Shown: positions 20,375 through 30,975 of the stretch, piece by piece
How positions within the stretch are numbered: the first letter of the stretch is position 1
Layout: each line of letters starts with the position of its first letter
DNA from: Haematococcus lacustris
Taxonomy: Eukaryota > Chlorophyta > Chlorophyceae > Chlamydomonadales > Haematococcaceae
Direction of reading: 5' to 3'
Length of the DNA stretch: 64,000 nt
NCBI GenBank assembly: GCA_030144725.1
Contig: JASKMD010000010.1
Location: forward strand, 1,742,347 to 1,806,346
Notes under the pieces: model-generated
Told to the model about the DNA's origin: nothing
Databases searched by the model: none
What the model saw: only the letters and a program-made list of their open reading frames with translations
Program-made: the position numbers and the translations under genes

Positions 20375-23300
20375 ATGCTCTTGTCGCCGTGCGCACTGGG
20401 TTCGTGGCCGTTGCAAGCCCGGGGCCCGGACGGTCGCATTGGGTGGCCATATGACCCCACCTGCAAGACACGCTTGCAGGCCGAGACGCGCAACCTGCTG
20501 GACCTGCCGCAGTTTCGGGACCCGGACTTCCGGCAATGGAAAATGAAGGTGGTGAGTATGCCACGGAGGGGCTGTGCACTGTGTTCGGGGATTGAGGGTG
20601 TTTAATTCGCAACATTGCCGAACCCGTTCGGTGGGCACACAAGCGGGCACATCACCAGCACCGCAACACTCAATTCGCACGCACCACGGCTGCGATGCTA
20701 TGCGGTGACACCAGAACTTCGCACTAGACTTCGCGTTCGTGCTTTCGGGGTGAACATTGGACACTCTCGCTGTCCAATGTCCACCCTGCTGCTGCCAGCC
20801 AGCCAGTAGGACACATCAATGTTGAGCACATGCTGCGCGTGCACTTCCCACCCCACCCACTCTTGCCCTGCAGCCTGATCAGGATCAGCAGGTCGAAAGT
20901 CGTGGTGGCGTGCAGGTGGAATGCCCACTTGGCTGTGAGGAGGGGGACTGGACCAACTGCCCCTATGCACACGTGGGGGAGAAGGCGCGGCGCAGGGACC
21001 TCACCCGCTTCACCTACACGTCCCACCCCTGCCCAGACTTCCGCAAGGTACAGCCTGGCCAGCTGCAAGCCCGTAGGCAGCACAGGGCAGCAGGCAGCAG
21101 CGGCCATAGACCAGGGTGGCAGCAGGTCAGAGCTTAAAGGGCAGCAGCGCCCATGACCAGCTGCAGCATGAAGATAAGGAGGATTTGAGGCAGCAGGGAC
21201 AGCAGGGACTAATCAGCAACTATCCCTTCCACATGCCTCTCAAAGGGCCCCCACCCCTATAACAACCCACCCCTGTCATAACCCACCCCTTCCGCATGCC
21301 CTTCCACCCAATATACCCATAGGCCTTCCACCCAATATGCCCCTCCCACCCAATGCGGCCTGGGTGTGCTCCAGCTGACCTTCCCCTCCCCTTCTGACCT
21401 CCCCCTCCCCCTCCCCTTCTGACCTCCCCCTCCCCCTCCCCTTCTGACCTCCCCCTCCCCCTCCCCTTCTGACCTCCCCCTCCCCCTCCCCTTCTGACCT
21501 CCCCCTCCCCCTGCCCTTCTGACCTCCCCCTCCCCCTGCCCTTCTGACCTCCCCCTCCCCCTCCCCTTCTGACCTCCCCCTCCCCCTCCCCTTCTGACCT
21601 CCCCCTCCCCTTCTGACCTCCCCCTCCCCCTCCCCTTCTGACCTCCCCCGCCCCTTCTGACGTACCCCTCCCCCTCCCCTTCTGACCTCCCCCTCCCTTT
21701 CCCCTGCTGACATACCCCTCGCTCTCCCCTCCCCTGCCATGCTATCACCTTCACAGGGCACCTGCAAGCGTGGTGACGCCTGCCCCTTTGCCCACGGCGT
21801 GTTTGAGAGCTGGCTGCACCCCGCCCGCTACTGCACCCAGATGTGCAAGGAAGCCAGCTGCAGCCGCAAGGTCTGCTTCTTCGCCCACAGCCAGCAGCAG
21901 CTGCGCCAGGTGGAAGAGGAGCCTGTGCCACAGCTGCCGCCACCCGCTGCCCCCCCACCCCCCCCACCCCCACCCAGCCACCCAGCCAGTCGCCGCCCAC
22001 CCAGCAGCCACCCAGCAGCACCTAGTTTGATCCCTTCAGCCTTCCTACTCCCATCTATGTGTGGTGCCCGGGGCAGTGGCAGGGGTGTGCCCCCACCCCC
22101 CCCGCCGCCTCGCCCCACCCCTGGTCCCCTCCCTTATGCCTCCAGCACGCCTCACCCTCAGCACCCTCAGCACCCCTCAGCCTTCCTGCCCTCCCCTGAC
22201 TTCTATGGCATGCTGCAGCCAGGCCGGCAAGAGGGGCAGGGTGAGGGCGATGGCAAGCTGGCTGCCATCATGGGCGCCCTGGCAAGCTCCCTGCACGGCC
22301 TAGGCTCAGCCCCCTCCTACCCCCCTCCTCCTAAAACCCAATGCCCCAGCCGCCCCCACACCCTGTCCCTGACCCACCGCAGCCTGTTTGGTGGCAGCAA
22401 CCAGGCGGGGGTCAGCCGCCAGGCTGCCTCCCTGTCCTGCCTGCCCCCCCTGGCCCCCTTGGCCTCCCCCCTGCTTCAGCAGCGTCTGTCACTCAATGGA
22501 ACCAGGTCACACTCCTCACACACCCCATCACTCGTAGACCCCCAGCTGAGGTCACACTCCAGCGTGCAGCAATTGCAGCAGCAGCCCCACCATCACCAGC
22601 AGGCCAGCTTCCTGCCAGCTTCCCTGAGCCTCAGCCCGCTGGCTAGAGCTGCCTCACCCTCAGGCGACCCTGTGTGCATCTCCCCTCACCAGCCCGCCCT
22701 AGGTACATCAGCAGCAGCAGCAGGATGCGCAAGGCTCTCCCCCCCACACCTCGTCCACCCAGCAGGCCAGCCTCACATCTTTCCCCAACCCTCCCTCCCC
22801 CACTCCTTCCCCCACGTCCAGGACTACATGCAGCAGCAGCAGCCAGGGGCCAGCTTAGGGGCTGGAAGCCCACCAGAGGGCCAGCCAAGGGGTTGTAGCT
22901 TTACCCCAACTTTTGACCCCACTCACAGCTTTCTTTCGCACCAGCAGCAGCAACAACAACAGGTGGCACAGCAGCAGCAGCTGCAGCAGACACGGCTGCA
23001 TCAGGCCCGGCTGCATCAGCAGCGGCTCCAGCAGCAGCAGGTCCAGCAGCAGCAGGTCCAGCAGCAGCGGCACTTTTTGCAGCAGCGCATGCAGCAGCAG
23101 CTGTCTGCCTCAACTGCCCCTGCTTCTTTCCACCAGACCTGCCACCCAGCCACTGCCCCCACCCCTGCCTACAACCCCCCTCAATTCGACCTGGCCAGCA
23201 TGATGGCCGCTGCTTCTCTGCTGCACAGCCTGCCTGACTCTGACTACAGTGACGCTGGCACCGACCTAGCCCAGCTGCTGGCAACACACACACAGCCACT

Positions 23301-24150
23301 CAGCCAGCAGGTCAGCCATGCAGCCCCCACCGCCTTGCTACCGGCAGGGGTCAACAGACTCTCTGCCCCCAGCCCCGCCCCTGCAGTTGCAGCAGCAGGG
23401 CCTGGGTTAGATGTACATCTGTGGACTCAGGCCTTCACCAAGGCAGGGGTGCCGGCTGCCACGGCCGCTCAGCTTGTCCACTTGGCTGCCCACGCTGCCC
23501 AGACCTCTCCCTCCACCTCCACCTCCACCTCACCCCTCCTGGACCAGGCCCTGGCAGCCAGCTTCCCGCCACCCTCCTCCTTCCTCCTGCCCCGCACCAC
23601 TTCACCCCCGCAGACCTTCCCCATGCCTTCCAAAACCGGGTCCAAGCAAGATTGGCAGAAGGGCGCAGTGCAGGGACGGTGGTCAATGCCAGATGTCCCT
23701 GCCCTCCCCTTCACCTCCCCATCCCCCTGGGCCCTGCTGCCAGGGGAGGCGGTGAGCACAGCGGCGGGCAGCCGCTGCCCCTCATCAGCCAGCCTGGGTG
23801 ATGGCACGCTGTCAGATGTGCCCAGCTCATTCACTGGGCGGGTGAGCACCCCGGGTGATAGCACCAGCTTTGCAAAAGGCGGCTGGGAGCCGTGGGGCCA
23901 GCTGGGCTTGGGTGCCGGCAACGAGTTCACGCTGGGTCAATGTGGGGTCCATGCAGGCGTGCATGCTGGGATCCATGGAGGGATGGGGCCCATGGCGGGG
24001 CCATGCATGGAGGAGGAGTGTGACATGGAGGCATTGCTGGGGGCCTTGCAGCAGGCTGCACTGACCCTGGAGGAGGCCCAGCCAGCAGGCCAGCAGTCCA
24101 TGGGCTGGCCTCTGGCAGCCTATGCTACGCCCTACCCGACCTTCTCATAA
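20375..24150 (+). CDS. Plant-type RR-TZF (tandem CCCH zinc finger) RNA-binding protein
   Basis: Exons 20375-20551, 20916-21047 and 21757-24150, all phase 0, giving about 900 aa. Exon 1 ends [11 protein letters not shown], equivalent to the DEFRMxxFKV motif of plant RR-TZF proteins. Exon 2 holds the arginine-rich region ([21 protein letters not shown]). Exons 2-3 make finger 1 (C-X7-C-X5-C-X3-H), then 16 residues, then finger 2 (C-X4-C-X4-C-X3-H, one residue shorter than the usual X5). The remaining roughly 740 residues are Pro/Ser/Gln-rich with polyQ runs, typical of mRNA-decay and granule regulators. Family role: binds AU-rich mRNA and shuttles between nucleus and cytoplasmic granules. ATG 20375 follows an in-frame TGA at 20348; an extra upstream exon (ATG 20145) is possible. 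TGTAA and AATAAA overlap at about 24836, a possible polyadenylation signal. Confidence 0.85.
21375..21715. repeat. About 25-bp pyrimidine-rich minisatellite before TZF exon 3
   Basis: Some 14 copies of GACCTCCCCCTCCCCCTCCC plus CTTCT, a few shortened, immediately upstream of the acceptor of exon 3. The tract serves as a very long polypyrimidine region. Confidence 0.9.
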
Positions 24151-24851
24151 ACATTAGCAGCCAGCGTCACACTCTAGTGTGATGCCTTTGATCATGGCAG
24201 CCACCGCCACCCTGCCCCCTTTCGCTGGATGGCGCTGCAAAGTCATTGCTATTTAGTACCTGCCTTTCGCAATGCATAATAGGAGCATGGGCATGCAAAA
24301 CATGCCCGACATAACCATCACACTCTTTCTCACGTGCCGTGGCTCCTGCAAACCATCTTTGTGTTAATGTCAGGGGTGCACTATACCTACACACACACAT
24401 GTGGATCTTTGGGTGGCATGTGTGGTTGAACATGCAGATTTGCATCATGTTGCTTGATTAGTTTACCTCATCGGCGTGCTATCAATGCTTGTTTGATTTT
24501 TCAGGTGGCTGGGGCTCGTTTGTGTGCCTCAGGGGTGTTGCGTGGTTCACAGTCGTGCAGGGTGGTGCGGCATGCTGCTTGGCGGTGTTGTTCGTGAGGA
24601 GAGGGTTTAGGCAAGTTTCCATGTGTTGGTACCAGTTCAAGTGACCTGTGACGTTTGTTTGTAATTGCTTGTAGAAATTCATGGGAAGACTAAGAACTGC
24701 TACTCATATCTGGGTGCGCAGGACAGCTAACTAAATAAATGCGCATGGCACAGCTCCAGTAAGTGTATCATATATCAAGGCCCCCAAATTGATACCACAA
24801 GGCCTGCCACTGGGAGCATCCACAGCTTGCTAGTCTGTAATAAAGCATATA
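24151..24851. other. 3' flank of the TZF gene
   Basis: Lower GC than the surroundings, no coding evidence. Probable 3' UTR; CTGTAATAAAGC near 24834 combines the algal TGTAA and the AATAAA polyadenylation motifs. Confidence 0.45.
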
Positions 24852-25057
24852 TACTGTAGTGATACGCCCTGTTGGTGATTTCACCAAACCAATTTGTCAC
24901 CAAATTGTATCACCTATTGTTTGAGCATGGATTTTGATTGAAAATTCGTTGAACATGACATGTTTTTCGTCATCAAACTGTATCATCTTCTCTTTTAGCA
25001 TGAAATTTGGGTTTTCACCAAATCAGCGTATCACCAACAAGGCGTATCACTACAGTA
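24852..25057. mobile_element. Mariner-like MITE with 26-bp terminal inverted repeats
   Basis: The left end is TA then CTGTAGTGATACGCCCTGTT and GGTGAT. The right end is the reverse complement, with one mismatch in the 26-bp TIR, followed by TA at 25056-25057. A TA target duplication, TIRs and about 202 bp of AT-rich interior with no coding capacity fit a Tc1/mariner-derived MITE. The interior also contains the palindrome TTGGTGATTTCACCAA next to the left TIR and related TCACCAAAT motifs throughout, so the RNA would fold strongly. Confidence 0.8.
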
Positions 25058-25440
25058 GTAGTTCTAGCTCATATCAGCTCCCGGAATCGCATGTAAGCTC
25101 AACTATATCAGCTCATGTTAGCTCGCGGACATACACTCGAGCCGCTTGCTTTTTCTAATATACGCCACTGTTGGCTCGCAGCTAATACTAGCGGACACGC
25201 CCTATCACCGAGCCGCCTTGAAGGTACAGACATCAACTATGGGAACGACAGTGGTCAACATGGGACGAATAAGAGCAAGCAATCCATGGGGAGAAAGCCA
25301 CGTGCAATATACTCCCCTAGATTCACAACGTCATGTCAACATGGCGAGGTGATTACCAACAAGAAATTGAAAGAAACATAGCAACCAAGATCTCTGGGCC
25401 TATGAGTACCAACCCACCGCGCGCAAACCTCGCATCCCGC
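25058..25440. other. Intergenic DNA between the MITE and the lipocalin gene
   Basis: No gene seen. Several AGCTC/TAGCTCA repeats occur at 25065-25130 (CTAGCTCATATCAGCTC and variants). It would be the 3' flank of the minus-strand lipocalin gene. Confidence 0.4.
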
Positions 25441-27489
25441 TCATGCCCCTAAATACGTGCATCCCTCTTGCTTCACCGCAAGCAGTTGCGCAGTGTCGAG
25501 GCCCAGTTCTAGCGCCTTGGCCTCCATGATCGCAGTGGCAGCAGGGTCAACGGGCTTTCGGGAGAATAGCCAGAATCCGCCAAAGTACTGCTGCGCTTGG
25601 TTGCCTGGTCGTCCCGTTCTGCACTTTCCGTTCTCGGTAGGAGTGGTAGGAGCACCGCCCGTAATGATGGCCCAATCGTAAGCGATGGTTTTGTTGGCAG
25701 ATGGACCTGGGTGGACAGGGACAAGGGGCAAAGCATAACAAAACTGGCCCACTGGTCCCTAGTCACTGACCTGTCATCACCCCCTTCCACCATGCCAACC
25801 CCACTCGCTGTGCTCCCTCCCTCTGGACCTCTGGACGCCAAATTGCTAGACAGTGCAGTGCATTCCATCCCCTACCCCCTACCCTCCCCAACTCACCCAC
25901 AGCTACCACCCAGTAAGGACCGAAAGCGGCCTTCCAGGCACCGGCCGCCAGCAGCGTCTTCAGGAAGGCTGGTCCAACCAGCAGCTTGGAGGCGGCTGTG
26001 GGGCCTGAGGCATCAGGGTCGGGCACCGCCAGCAGCTGGGTCTGGTTCCTGCATAGCACCATCAGCAGTTACACAGGCACAGTGTGAGTTTAGCCTTAGC
26101 CTTAGCCAAGCCTCCAGCATAGAGCATGGGTGACAGGCACAGCCAGTGTGCACGCCACTGCCCAACGCGACACTCTGCACACCACAACACAAAACACAAC
26201 ACAGGCACACAGTGAACAATACTATAGCAAGCAGAGGAGCAGCGTCAGGCACCGAAGTGTCAGGCATCCACCAGCTGTGTTGGGCTGTTGGGTACAAGAA
26301 TGGATGGCCGGCATGCAACTGCATGAGGTGCATGCTTGCCTGTGACTTACGGTTGAGCTTGCGAAGTACCATCTACAGGTCCGTTCACAGCCCCCCTGTT
26401 TGCGTAGTTGAAGACAGTCAGGCCAGCCTGCAAGCCATTAACAGCCAGGCAGTTTATCCTCAACCAGGCCAGCGAGCACCTCTAGCTGACCCTGACCCTG
26501 GCCATGGCCATGGCCCTGACCCTGCTCTAGCAAGCAGCAGGCACACCAGCATGGGTGAGTCAGGCCAGGAGGAGAGGGAGCGAGAGGGAGATAGGTAGCA
26601 GCACTGACATTGAGACCTGGCTGGTGTACCTTGAGGTTTGTGCTGTCCACTGGCTTGTATACTGCACGCACGCAGTTCAGGTCCTCAGCCTTCTGGTAAG
26701 AGACGGGTACCTGCAGAGGTGGTGGGAGGTCAGGGTTGGCAGGCAGGGCTGGCAAACAGGGCCGAGGGCAAAAGCAAGGGCAAGGGCCAAGGACGAAGAG
26801 CAGGCAGGGCTGACACCTGCAGCACCATCAGCCAGTGAGTTTACTGGGCTGCACTGCTCCTGCCAGCCAGTCAACTGCGTCATCACTTCTGCTGCAACAT
26901 GACGCAAGTGCTACTTTTAAATGTTGTGTGTTAACCTGTCTCTCCTGTCTCTCATGTTACTAGCCAAACGACACAGCCACTCATGCTTTCTCACACACGG
27001 CAGCTGCTGCCTGACCAACAGAAGGACATAGTCCAGTGCAGTGCTAGCCTACCAGCAAAGAAAATGAAGGCTGTTACTTGCCAGCTACGAGTGGCGTCAT
27101 TGTGGATGATGCTAGGCAGTGCCTGGCTCTGTAGCCTTCACACACTGTTGGCATCTCTGACGACTTGGCCCTGCCCCTGGCCATCACACCAACCCTGCCA
27201 CAGCCCAGGGCCACGGCCCTGCCCCTGCATCAATACTGCCCCTCGCTTTTGTTACATGAACGCCTCTGACATGATGCATGGTTTGACACCACGTCATCCA
27301 GTTCCATATTCCGCCCGTGCGTCGCCATACCACGCGCCTTACCTGTTTTTGGACGTACCATGGAGCGGCGATGTAAGCTGCCAAGGAAAAGTCCGCGACG
27401 CTATCAAACTTTTCCGGCGGACAAGTGGCCGCAGAGCTGGTGCCGCAAGCAGCCAGGAACCACAACAGCGCACAGAAGCTAAGTGCCAT
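25441..27489 (-). CDS. Secreted lipocalin (apolipoprotein D/Blc-like), 5 exons
   Basis: Minus-strand exons 27489-27343, 26710-26630, 26427-26351, 26048-25897 and 25706-25441, with consistent phases, give 240 aa. Residues 1-20 (MALSFCALLWFLAACGTSSA) are a signal peptide. Then CPPEKFDSVADFSLAAYIAA and PWYVQKQ carry the G-x-W-like first lipocalin motif (Trp in APWYV). VPVSYQKAEDLNCVRAVY follows, then strand-rich segments (VFNYANRG, AFGPYWVVAVG, YDWAIITGG) and the closing GFWLFSRKP before a C-terminal helix and CTYLGA. Lipocalins bind small hydrophobic ligands in a beta-barrel; in algae these would be lumenal or secreted. The length is slightly above the usual 180-200 aa. Paired cysteines near residues 22 and 60 and near the end could form disulfides. 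The ligand cannot be told from sequence. Confidence 0.8.
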
Positions 27490-28600
27490 GTCGCGCAGTA
27501 ACGTAACTTCGGACCGTGTGGTCCAACGTCGCGCCTTCGTCACGTATCTCTCACACTTTTTGTGTGCAGAGATAATGAACGGTAATAGCTTCGTATGACT
27601 CGCGACCTAGCTTGCACCACCTTGCGCACTATAGCATGGCTCTCCCCACCGCACGCAGTCGACTTGTGCGATCCTGTGACCCGGCGCGGTCGCAATTGCT
27701 ACCCTGCTGTAGCTGAGGCTTGGGTTGCTGGGGGTGCAGTAGGGTGGTGCACAAGTGTGCAGCGTACTTACACATCCCTTTTAATCCGCGCTTAGCTAGT
27801 TTTAAATCCCTACAGCCCTCATGCAGCACCAAAATAAAGCATGAGTTGTAATTAAACACAGGCTGCGAGATCGCTGTTGTAAAGGCTACTGACAGTGTGA
27901 CTAATGCCCACTTCAGCTCAGCCTTCTGGTGTGTGTGCCTCCAGGTCTACTACTAGGAAGAGCTCTACCCTACTCTATAGCTCTTACTCACACACATCCC
28001 CTTTGTAAGGGGTTTGGTATCTTGTTTTCTTGGACTGTCTTGCTGTAGCTGGCTATTACAGTACTAGTCGAAATATTACTATTTTTGACTAGAGTAGAGA
28101 TAGTCTAGTCGCTCCATGCAAACAATGTCCACGCAGCTATAGGACTGGTCACAATCGCCGCAAACGGCTTTGCAAACGCTTTGTCCTTGTAACTCATTGA
28201 ACTCAATTAGAGGACCGCCTGTTGGGAATAACAGTCACGACAATAACAGTAACAACAGTAAAGAACAACAGTGAAGAAAACCTACACCACCATGTTTGCC
28301 CCATCCCCAGCTCCACCCTCAGCCTGCAGCAGAAGGAGTAGGTTGGGTCAGTCAAGTTGCCGCAGTCAGGGTCAAACAGTTGCGCTGTGCCCGTCAAGTG
28401 GCAAGTGGCAAGTGGCGGCGCAAGCGGCAGCGGTAGCCAACTACAACAAGACAACCCTCACAAAGGGTATGTGTGTGGGTTGGAGCTACTAGGGCTCCAG
28501 CTACAAGCACACACACCAGAATAGCTGAGCTGAAGTGGGCAGTAGGCACACTAGCAGTAGCCTCTACAATGATCAGGCCATGCACATTACTGTGGTAGAG
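27490..28600. other. Intergenic region between lipocalin and protease genes
   Basis: Presumed promoter of the minus-strand lipocalin gene (right next to 27490) and 3' flank of the protease gene. There is no coding evidence. Low-GC islands occur near 28000-28100, and a short AACAGTAA-type repeat occurs at 28225-28275. Confidence 0.4.
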
Positions 28601-30370
28601 TCAGGAAGATGCCTTCTGACTGACGTGAATGAACGCATCTGCGTTGCTCCAAAGCGTGCGCCCGTCCACTACATGCTGTTGCAACAGCTGCTTGTGGGCC
28701 AGCACATAATTGGTGACCTCTCGTTGCATGTACGGCTGCGGCCAGTCTTGCGGGCTCGCCTTGGACAGCACCGGCAGCACAAACCGCACGTAGTTCAGTA
28801 CAAAGAGGTCATCGTGGACGTTGTATGCATGGTTGAAGTTGGCACGACTGTTCGTCCTAGACGACCTGCAACAAGAAGCGTGTATGTGTTGTGATCATAT
28901 CAGCAGATTGGTTGCAGTCAATTGAGAAGTTTTGCAACCTTTGATAAACCTCCTTATTTGAAACCCGATAAGGTTATTACTACGAGTTTACTACGACTTG
29001 TGATTACCCCGTGATAGAGAGGGATGTGGTTATCAAGACATGCAAGGCAGCACGCCCTCTCCTCTCACCCGCAGTGGATGGCCTTGAACGTGCAGGGAGC
29101 GTGCAACGGCCACACGGGGCCTCCGGACATGCCCGGGGCTGTGCTGCACCTGTGCTTGATTTGCGCCCTGCCCACTGTAATCACGTCGCCCGCTGAGGCC
29201 GACAGGGTGTTGGCAAGTGCAAGCGCCCTGTACTGCTCCATGGCATTCCCCATGCTGTCATCGTCAACACCATAGATGTCCTCCAGGTGCTTGGGAGTGG
29301 GTGCACATGGGTAGCCGGTGGCGACCATGATGTCATCACCGCCGGGCACCGCTGGCGTGGCTGACGGCACGAAGAAGTAAGGCGGCATGCTTTGCACGGC
29401 AGTTGGCGTCATCCGCTTGAACCACATGTCGTGGCAAGGAAGGATGCCTATCACAAAATCTGCACTGTGGTCCACACCGGTTGAGATGTCTTCAGGCAGT
29501 GGTCTGAAGCCCTGCCCCGCTGCAATCGCAAGTCTGGGCGAGTCCATCTTGGTGGAGACGTCTGCAGGTCAGCAGCAGTGTCAGATCAGATCATATGCTT
29601 GTTGAAGGTTCTATAAGCTTCTATGGTGTCAACACCAGTACCAGTGTACTCAGGGCACTCACTCTCGTAGCGTGGCGTAGATGGCCTTGCCAGCAGCTTG
29701 TACAACCGCGGGGGTGTGAACACGTGTTGGTTAGGAGTGGCTGCTACCTCAGCCATGAACATCGGGCCATCCACCCCTTCATTCCGAAATACCTGGCTGA
29801 AGTGTACAAGAACACGCACATCAGTATAGCTAAACATGAGCACAGCACATTTCACTGCAGCACACTGACTTGCACAGCTTTTTTGTGTCATTTGCTACTG
29901 GCTCCTGGCTTTTGGCTACACTGTACACGCACTTGGCTGAAGCAAACAATATGTACCGGTCAAAGCTGGATATGCCACGCCACTTGAACAGAGTCTGCAG
30001 CTCTGCATCCAAGCTGAATGGCTGAGACAGAAAGAACCCTGAACCAAACTGGTGCCTCCCAGGGCTGCTGCATACTGCCAGCTGCCACAGGCCTGCAGAC
30101 ACAGACACAGCAATGCATGGATGAATACATTGACCTACACTGCTGAATTGAGCATTCAGCACCTGATGCATGCTTTCTGTTGGTCTGCAGCTGCAGGTCC
30201 TCTAGAAACAGAGATTCCTCCATCTTGGATGGCAGGTCACTCAGCGTTCGGTCGGTTTGGAACGCGTATGCAGGCTTGTAAGCAGCAGACATGAAGCTGC
30301 CTGTTTCGTCTTCATTGATGTTGATAAATCTTTCTGCACTAGAGGGTCCATCTGGGTCGCGATAGGACAT
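28601..30370 (-). CDS. Trypsin/V8-fold serine protease-like protein, 5 exons
   Basis: Minus-strand exons 30370-30163, 30092-29929, 29792-29663, 29561-29069 and 28865-28601 join in phase to 419 aa. Exon 4 has STAPGMSGGPVW, the GxSGGP nucleophile loop of chymotrypsin/V8-fold peptidases (Ser near residue 315), preceded by DHSADFVIG, a plausible catalytic Asp strand (near 202). The expected histidine motif (TAAHC-like) is not obvious, so activity is uncertain. The N-terminus (MSYRDPDGPSSAERFININ) lacks a signal peptide, so a cytosolic or unconventional location is likely unless an upstream exon exists. The C-terminal exon (NFNHAYNVHDDLFVLNYV) is not part of the usual fold. ATG 30370 is the first ATG after an in-frame TGA near 30438. 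Confidence 0.72.
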
Positions 30371-30632
30371 TGAGGAGCAATCTTTTTGCAGTGGAAGGTC
30401 CAGGTAACGCGGAGACAATAGTCGTGGGCGAGTTAGTTGGCTTCAGATTTTTTTATAGCGTACAGTTTGTGGTATTTAGGAGCTAGGCAGCGTAGACTAG
30501 ATGTCCTCGTCCTAGCACGACGCCAGCACTAACAACGTAATGCCTCGTTCAGTTTCCTGCATCCCTACACCTCCTGTGGAACCCAGTGGAGCAGTGAGTG
30601 ACCAGTGTGTGTCCCTAACCTAGGTCCCTAAC
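30371..30632. other. Upstream region of the protease gene, left flank of the gypsy-like element
   Basis: No coding evidence. This is presumably the protease promoter; the LTR begins at 30633, about 260 bp upstream of the protease ATG, so the element insertion may have altered that promoter. Confidence 0.4.
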
Positions 30633-30931
30633 TGTAAAGTGCGCACCTCTGGAAGAGATTGCCGCTTCGCGTCGTCTGGGCTGTCTCGTGAATGCGAGCC
30701 GTCGCGGGACGCGGGTTACACGTGTAGAGTGAGATTTGGCAGGTAAAGACTAGCGACATTGCGTTCGTGAGTACAACTGGTTCGATTCCAGGGAGCCCCG
30801 TTCTAAGCTCTAGCCATTCTCGCAATACACCGCTGTAACCCAACACCCTAGTCGGAAGTCACCGCCTCGACTGGACCGGCCTTCGAGCTTGTGTCAAAAG
30901 GTCATCTGACGTTGCGTCCCCGCACGTTACA
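30633..30931 (+). mobile_element. 5' LTR of a Ty3/gypsy-like element
   Basis: Starts TGTAAAG and ends CACGTTACA; 299 bp; nearly identical to the solo LTR at 12947-13228. Two bases later comes a TGG-initiated stretch suitable as a primer-binding site. The 3' LTR is not present before gap 2, and the right arm would be hidden in the gap. Confidence 0.75.
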
Positions 30932-30933
30932 GC

Positions 30934-30951
30934 TGGTTTCCGACCCCGAGC
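30934..30951 (+). promoter_or_regulatory. Candidate primer-binding site (PBS)
   Basis: TGGTTTCCGACCCCGAGC begins two nucleotides after the LTR end, the standard place and start (TGG, complementary to tRNA CCA) for a tRNA primer site. The tRNA has not been identified. Confidence 0.5.
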
Positions 30952-30975
30952 ATTTAAGCTCGCGGTCCAGTCAAC

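Noticed and set aside
21257..22021. 254-codon minus-strand Gly/Arg/Glu-rich ORF
   Set aside because: Shadow of the pyrimidine minisatellite and of TZF exon 3.
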